From assembly GCA_019118325.1 (NCBI GenBank), contig DWZE01000085.1:1-64000 (forward strand): DNA of 64,000 nucleotides. Reading direction: 5' to 3'. Both the position numbers and the translations under genes were made by a program. This document shows, piece after piece, positions 60,078 to 64,000 of the stretch (within the stretch, counting starts at the first letter, position 1; each line of letters opens with the position of its first letter). The notes below the pieces were generated by a model. The model was not told the origin of the DNA. It was given only the letters and a program-made list of their open reading frames with translations, and did not search any database. Source of the stretch: Candidatus Bacteroides intestinavium. GTDB lineage: Bacteria > Bacteroidota > Bacteroidia > Bacteroidales > Bacteroidaceae.

Positions 60078-60995
60078 ATGAAACGAATCATTCCCCTTCT
60101 CATCCTGTGGCTGTGCCTCCCCCTCTGCGTGCGGGCACAGCAAACCATCTATACGCCCGACAACCTGCCCAAGGTGCATATCCAGAACAAATACCGCTAT
60201 CTGTGCGACCCTGCAGGCATCATCAGCCCCGCCGCCACGGACAGCATCGACCGCATGCTCTACCGCCTGGAGCAGCAGACGGGCATCGAAACCGTGGTGG
60301 CCGTCGTGCCCAGCATCGGTGACATGGAATGCTTCGACTTCTGTCACGAACTGCTCAATTCGTGGGGCGTGGGCAAGAAGGGGAAGGACAACGGACTGGT
60401 CATCCTGCTCGTCACCGACCAGCGCTGCATCCAGTTCTACACGGGCTACGGCCTGGAGGGCGTGCTGCCCGATGCCATCTGCAAGCGCATCCAGACGCAA
60501 GATATGATCCCTTATCTGAAAGACGAACGCTGGAGCGAAGGCATGGTAGCGGGCGTCCGCGCCACCTGTGCCCGTCTGGACGGTTCGATGGAAAACGACG
60601 GCAGTACATCCGAAGACGGAGACCTGGGAACCGCCGTTGCCATCATCTTTGCCTTCATCCTCTTCGCCATCGCCATCAGCATTGCAGCTGCCAGCCGCAA
60701 GACCCGTTGTCCCCGTTGCAAGAAGCACACCCTGAAGCGTGCGAGTAGCCAGGTGATCTCCTTCCACAACGGCGTGAAGACGGAAGACGTCACCTACATC
60801 TGCCGTAACTGCGGCCATGTGGTCAAGCGCCGCGAGCGCCACGGACAGGACAACAACCGCGGGCGAGGCGGTGGCTGGGGCGGACCGGTCATCTTCGGCG
60901 GCGGATTCGGGGGCTTCGGCGGAGGTGGCGGAGGCTTCGGAGGTAGCTTCGGCGGCGGAAGCGGAGGAGGCGGAGGAGCAGGCTCCAGGTTCTAA
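60078..60995 (+). CDS. TPM-domain protein (YgcG-like)
   Basis: 305 residues from ATG 60078. A signal peptide ends VRAQ, then comes a TPM domain (about 30-175; GIISPAATDSIDRMLYRLEQQTGIETVVAVVPS, FTGYGLEGVLPD), a membrane helix (about 195-215), a zinc-ribbon-like segment with CPRCKKH and CRNCGH, and a glycine-rich C-terminal tail of GGGFGG repeats. YgcG proteins usually accompany LemA, whose gene lies 650 bases downstream, separated by a toxin-antitoxin module. The envelope function is unresolved. Confidence 0.9.
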   Translation: MKRIIPLLILWLCLPLCVRAQQTIYTPDNLPKVHIQNKYRYLCDPAGIISPAATDSIDRMLYRLEQQTGIETVVAVVPSIGDMECFDFCHELLNSWGVGKKGKDNGLVILLVTDQRCIQFYTGYGLEGVLPDAICKRIQTQDMIPYLKDERWSEGMVAGVRATCARLDGSMENDGSTSEDGDLGTAVAIIFAFILFAIAISIAAASRKTRCPRCKKHTLKRASSQVISFHNGVKTEDVTYICRNCGHVVKRRERHGQDNNRGRGGGWGGPVIFGGGFGGFGGGGGGFGGSFGGGSGGGGGAGSRF

Positions 60996-61042
60996 ATGAA
61001 GAATTAAGGAACGGGAATCTTTCTCTTTTCAGCCATAATGAC

Positions 61043-61050
61043 TACATTTG
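61043..61050 (+). promoter_or_regulatory. -7 promoter box (TACATTTG) of the toxin module and lemA
   Basis: A TAnnTTTG match 28 bases before the antitoxin start at 61078. Confidence 0.55.
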
Positions 61051-61077
61051 CAAAAGGAGAACAAAAACAATAGCGAT

Positions 61078-61329
61078 ATGACAACAGCAGAATTGGACAG
61101 CCACAAGATGATTCTTGTACGGGAAATCATCAATCACTTCAATACGGAAGAATCCTTGCAAAAATTGGCTGAGGCTTGCAGCATCATCCGCAGGGAAGAG
61201 GGAGATTCATCCTCTTATGAATTTTCCCCCCAACTATTTCAAGAACTGACAGAGACCGTTGAACGGCAGTATGAAGCCGGGCAATGTCTCACAGACGAAC
61301 AACTTGACAAGGTAATACAGGCATGGTAA
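61078..61329 (+). CDS. Antitoxin of the 61-kb RelE/ParE module
   Basis: 83 residues from ATG 61078; the in-frame codons before it overlap the promoter. An N-terminal helix (AELDSHKMILVREIINHFNTEESLQKLAEA) is followed by an acidic C-terminal part ending CLTDEQLDKVIQAW, the form of Bacteroides antitoxins encoded with ParE-like toxins. It overlaps the toxin gene by seven bases. The module is wedged between TPM and lemA. Confidence 0.78.
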   Translation: MTTAELDSHKMILVREIINHFNTEESLQKLAEACSIIRREEGDSSSYEFSPQLFQELTETVERQYEAGQCLTDEQLDKVIQAW

Positions 61330-61649
61330 TCAAATGGTCTCCATTAGCAATACATGGCTTGGAAGAAGTTTATAATTTCTATTTGAACCAAGCCAATGAA
61401 GCCGTAGCCCAACGGGTCATCACTGAAATCCGTCAAGAGACACGTTATCTGCTTATTTTCCCTACCATTGGGAGTATCCACGGACAAAACGGGAAGGCTA
61501 CACCCTATAGGTATATCATCAAACATCATCATAAGATACTCTACACTATAAAAGAAGACTGCATACTTATTGCTTATGTATGGGATACCCGACGTAACCC
61601 AAAAACTCTTGCTAAAATATTGAAACAACAAATAGATAAAGCATTATGA
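61323..61649 (+). CDS. RelE/ParE-family toxin
   Basis: A 108-residue protein with the ParE-like layout: IKWSPLAIHGLEEVYNFYLNQANEAVAQRVI helices, then the strands TRYLLIFPTIGSIHGQNG, YRYIIKHHHKILYTIKEDCILIAYVWDTRRNP. It would poison gyrase or mRNA unless neutralised. Its stop overlaps the lemA start as ATGA, so lemA expression is now tied to the module. Confidence 0.86.
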   Translation: MVIKWSPLAIHGLEEVYNFYLNQANEAVAQRVITEIRQETRYLLIFPTIGSIHGQNGKATPYRYIIKHHHKILYTIKEDCILIAYVWDTRRNPKTLAKILKQQIDKAL

Positions 61650-62230
61650 AGAAGACAACTACCCTTATCATTATCGCAGTCGTTGCCGTACTGGCCATCT
61701 GGGCCGTAACGGGTTACAACGGACTGGTGTCGATGGACGAGAAAGTAAGCAACCAGTGGGCCAACGTGGAGACACAGTACCAGCGTCGCGCCGACCTCAT
61801 CCCCAACCTGGTGAACACCGTCAAGGGCTATGCCGCCCACGAACAGGAAACACTGGAAGGCGTCATCGAAGCACGCAGCAAGGCCACGCAAATCAAAGTA
61901 GACCCCGCCGACCTGACACCGGAGAAGCTGGCCGAATACCAAGCCGCACAAGGACAACTGGCCTCGGCTCTGGGCAAACTGCTGGCCATTACCGAAAACT
62001 ATCCCGACCTGAAGGCCAACCAGAACTTTCTGGAACTGCAAGCCCAACTGGAAGGCACGGAGAACCGCATCAATGTGGCACGCAAGAACTTCAATGACAC
62101 GGCACGCGAGTTCAACACCGCCATCCGCCGCTTCCCCAAGAACATCCTGGCCGGACTGTTCGGCTTCGAAAAGCGCGCCTACTTCGAGGCCCAAGCCGGA
62201 GCGGAGACGGCACCGACGGTGGAATTCTGA
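61646..62230 (+). CDS. lemA: LemA family protein
   Basis: 194 residues: an N-terminal membrane anchor (about 5-24), then the LemA helical bundle with YNGLVSMDEKVSNQWANVETQYQRRADLIPNLVNTVKGYA, EGVIEARSKA, LGKLLAITENYPDLKANQNF and NTAIRRFPKNILAGLFGF. The function is unknown; it usually acts with YgcG/TPM proteins at the envelope. Start coupling to the toxin gene by ATGA is visible. Confidence 0.95.
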   Translation: MKKTTTLIIIAVVAVLAIWAVTGYNGLVSMDEKVSNQWANVETQYQRRADLIPNLVNTVKGYAAHEQETLEGVIEARSKATQIKVDPADLTPEKLAEYQAAQGQLASALGKLLAITENYPDLKANQNFLELQAQLEGTENRINVARKNFNDTAREFNTAIRRFPKNILAGLFGFEKRAYFEAQAGAETAPTVEF

Positions 62231-62263
62231 ACCGTTCCGCATGGATTGTCCGGCAAATAACCG

Positions 62264-62271
62264 TATCTTTG
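62264..62271 (+). promoter_or_regulatory. -7 promoter box (TATCTTTG) of the small membrane-protein genes
   Basis: A TAnnTTTG match about 31 bases before ATG 62303. Confidence 0.5.
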
Positions 62272-62302
62272 CGTAATAAGAAAAGAAATTGGCAAATGGT
62301 TG

Positions 62303-62458
62303 ATGGACGTAGCCAAGTACGTACTGACGGCAGTTATCATCTCAACCATATTCAAAGAAATGCAAGACAAATGGATGTACGTCATTGCCAGCATCATCGC
62401 AATCACGACATTCAGTTTGGGATTGTGGTTCTTACACAGCAAAAAAGAGGAGGACTAA
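62303..62458 (+). CDS. Small membrane protein, DUF6722-like
   Basis: 51 residues from ATG 62303, with two hydrophobic helices (MDVAKYVLTAVIISTIF and MYVIASIIAITTFSLGLWFL) and a charged end HSKKEED. It resembles small two-helix DUF6722 proteins of Bacteroides. Homologues as I recall them begin MRKEIGK; the in-frame codons here read ATA-AGA-AAA-GAA-ATT-GGC, with ATA at 62276 where ATG might be expected. That position is also the likely transcript start, so initiation probably occurs at 62300-62303. Confidence 0.55.
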   Translation: MDVAKYVLTAVIISTIFKEMQDKWMYVIASIIAITTFSLGLWFLHSKKEED

Positions 62459-62459
62459 T

Positions 62460-62579
62460 ATGACAAACAGTGAATTTGGCTTTATCTTGATGTGTGCCAC
62501 TATCTTGGCCATTGCACTCACATCCTTCCTTTATTTCTACATAAAAGACAAGAAGGAAGAGCGACGCCACGCCAACTGA
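62460..62579 (+). CDS. Small single-helix membrane protein
   Basis: 39 residues starting one base after the previous stop: MTNSEFGFILMCATILAIAL followed by a charged tail (DKKEERRHAN). One membrane helix (about 6-27). It is probably co-translated with the preceding small protein. The family is not recognised. The tight spacing and a good terminator downstream argue that both are real genes. Confidence 0.5.
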   Translation: MTNSEFGFILMCATILAIALTSFLYFYIKDKKEERRHAN

Positions 62580-62599
62580 CCACCGTCAGAAGACATAAT

Positions 62600-62646
62600 G
62601 AGCGCACCGGAAGTCCCGCAAGGGCCGCTTCCGGTGCGCTCGTTTT
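62600..62646. terminator. Strong terminator between convergent genes
   Basis: A 14-bp stem (62600-62613 with 62628-62641; GAGCGCACCGGAAG) is followed by GTTTTTC. It lies between the small membrane proteins and the convergent flavodoxin gene. Confidence 0.8.
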
Positions 62647-62662
62647 TCATTCCACCGCCACA

Positions 62663-63292
62663 TCAGCGGATAAAGTTCGTGCGCAACGGCTCTTCCGCCC
62701 CGCGGGGAAAGTCGATGCCCGCCTGCCGTCCCGCCTCGATGCAGCGCAGGAGCCACGCCATGTTGCGTCCCAGCGTGCGCATGGTCTGCAGGCCTTCGAG
62801 GTCTTGGCGCACCTCATCAGGCGTGTTGCCATGCACCATGTTCCAGTATTGCGAAGATACTACGGGCATGGAGCTGATGGTGAAGTATTTGTTTAGCTGG
62901 TCGAAGGTGGCCGTAGCGCCCCCGCGCCGACAGCTGGCAATGGCCGCAGCCGGCTTCCCGGCAAACACGCCCCGGCGGTTGCCCGCATAGAAGGCACGGT
63001 CCATGAACGAAGTGATGGCCCCGCTGGCCGAAGCGAAATGCACGGGCGAACCGAACACGAATCCGTCCGCCTCCTCCGCCTTGTCCAGGAACTCATTCAC
63101 CACATCATCGCGGAAGCAGGCCAGCTTCTCCGCACAACTGCCGCAACCGATACATCCGGCCACGGGCTTCACACCCAACCACACGATTTCCGTCTCCACG
63201 CCCGCCGCTTGCAGGGTGGCGGCCACTTCTTCCAACGCCGTATAGGTGCAACCCGTCTTGTGCGGGCCACCGTTCACTAAGAGTACTTTCAT
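62663..63292 (-). CDS. Flavodoxin-family NAD(P)H-dependent oxidoreductase
   Basis: A 209-residue flavoprotein of the NADPH-dependent FMN reductase type. VLLVNGGPHKTGCTYTAL binds the FMN phosphate, a CIGCGSCAEKLACF cluster holds four cysteines, and GFVFGSPVHFASASGAITSFMDRAFY is the FMN ring site. The cysteine-rich CxGCxxC region is typical of the iron-sulfur-flavoprotein-like members of anaerobes. It probably reduces quinones, azo compounds or disulfides. It is a single gene. Confidence 0.88.
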   Translation of the reverse strand: MKVLLVNGGPHKTGCTYTALEEVAATLQAAGVETEIVWLGVKPVAGCIGCGSCAEKLACFRDDVVNEFLDKAEEADGFVFGSPVHFASASGAITSFMDRAFYAGNRRGVFAGKPAAAIASCRRGGATATFDQLNKYFTISSMPVVSSQYWNMVHGNTPDEVRQDLEGLQTMRTLGRNMAWLLRCIEAGRQAGIDFPRGAEEPLRTNFIR

Positions 63293-63559
63293 AATCAGTC
63301 AGTCAATTATTCGTTTTAGAATAGATACAATGGTCTGAGGTTGTAGCCGGGTTGGCCGTACATCTTTCAAGAAAGAGTGGCCACCCGTCTGAAAACAAAA
63401 ATCAGATGGAAATCTTGCGATAGTTATCTTAAGAATCTGATCCTATTTGGAAACTATTGGTTGATGCCTTGGCTGACTATTAAAGTCAAGTGCCAAGAGT
63501 GATTCATAATAAATAAACTAATAATCTCTTTGCCGCATTGAACTGCCCCACAAAATTAG
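63293..63559. other. AT-rich intergenic stretch at an accessory boundary
   Basis: About 270 bases without an ORF or clear repeat. Base composition shifts from GC-rich to AT-rich here and stays so to the end of the window. No tRNA, integrase or att-like direct repeat is visible. Confidence 0.5.
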
Positions 63560-64000
63560 TCAATATTGCATTCTAATACAACGTTTAATTCTAATTTGTG
63601 TATCTATGAAGTAAAGGTTGCCATCAATCCCATACAGCACATTATTGGGTACGGCATCAAAAATCTTATACTTATCATTATGGTACTCATCGTAATAATC
63701 CATCTCGAAACCGAGCAACCGCATATAACTTGCAATTTCTTCTTCGGTGGCTTCCCTCTCCGCTTTGATATAAGGTTGGATAAGGACGGCACAAAATTCA
63801 CGCTGACTGTTGTAGGCAAAACCTATCAGTTGGTAGGGCACATTCGGAAAGAATCTGTTGTGTGCCTCCATGCGGATAAAGAAATTTTCCAAGTCATCAC
63901 CTGCATATTCAAAGTTGTTCAGTTTATAGACAGTAGCCGCTCCGTTGTAGAACACTTCGTTCTCTCCACCTTTGGCTAAATAGATAACGGGAAGCGACCT
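63560..64000 (-). CDS. Unknown protein, C-terminal part (5' end outside window)
   Basis: The frame is open to the last base of the window, so at least 146 residues are encoded and the start lies beyond 64000; an internal GTG at 63955 is not a convincing start. Visible parts: VIYLAKGGENEVFYNGAATVYKLNNFEYAG, MEAHNRFFP and a closing PNNVLYGIDGNLYFIDTQIR. The last string resembles the metal-binding end of kinase-like polyvalent proteins from mobile elements, but I cannot confirm that. The gene is AT-rich compared with its neighbours, suggesting transfer. Confidence 0.5.
   Translation of the reverse strand, partial: RSLPVIYLAKGGENEVFYNGAATVYKLNNFEYAGDDLENFFIRMEAHNRFFPNVPYQLIGFAYNSQREFCAVLIQPYIKAEREATEEEIASYMRLLGFEMDYYDEYHNDKYKIFDAVPNNVLYGIDGNLYFIDTQIRIKRCIRMQY

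Overview
This window reads as chromosome of a Bacteroidales bacterium, most likely a Bacteroides-like gut species with GC-rich coding DNA. The support is a -7 promoter box of the form TAnnTTTG in front of many genes, weak ribosome binding sites, and families typical of that order (NigD-like lipoprotein, DUF3836, NVEALA peptide with a 6-bladed propeller, BtuG, DUF1573, DUF3256, DUF4250, DUF5715). No rRNA, tRNA, insertion sequence or CRISPR array was seen.

Layout. 1-3.3 kb: end of a DUF3836-like gene, an unusual double-decker sensor kinase, and a YafQ-type toxin-antitoxin pair. 3.5-9.2 kb: PASTA protein, RluD-type pseudouridine synthase, D-Ala-D-Ala ligase, acyltransferase, NigD-like lipoprotein and DUF368 polyprenyl-phosphate transporter, an envelope-oriented run. 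9.3-17.0 kb: cytidylate kinase-like protein, AspT/YidE-type transporter, both methylmalonyl-CoA mutase subunits and a secreted protein. 17.3-27.0 kb: M23 peptidase, phosphoesterase, MscS channel, a DUF4435 protein and an AAA ATPase separated by an AT-rich NVEALA/propeller cassette, then MeaB and a DUF1573 protein. 27.7-33.4 kb: a cobalamin riboswitch followed by btuB, btuG, a BtuF-like binding protein and btuC. 33.8-40.9 kb (minus strand): TolC, HlyD adaptor, ABC ATPase, MacB-like permease, LytS-type kinase and LytTR regulator, probably one efflux and signalling locus. 41-63 kb: mainly housekeeping genes (truA, nnr, hpt, adk, obgE, phoH, purC, ubiE, aroE, lemA) with accessory insertions (an AAA_14/DUF4143 ATPase and two RelE/ParE toxin-antitoxin modules). 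The last 0.7 kb turns AT-rich and ends inside an unknown gene.

Functional theme: vitamin B12. Uptake genes under a riboswitch (27.7-33.4 kb), the mutase chaperone MeaB (25 kb) and the B12-dependent mutase itself (12-16 kb) lie within about 21 kb, although no BtuD ATPase gene is present.

Most striking unexplained structure: intergenic regions carry short tandem arrays with a strict 22-bp period built on a GATATC-centred palindrome (four loci), a different 22-bp array at 38.1 kb and a 24-bp ACGCGT-centred array at 57.3 kb. Two MITE-like inverted-repeat elements share end sequences, and one of them encloses an array. Other leads are a GNAT-PgeF gene fusion, a kinase with a degenerate duplicated sensor/DHp half, a PARIS-like ATPase/DUF4435 neighbourhood, and two promoter-to-terminator candidate small RNAs.
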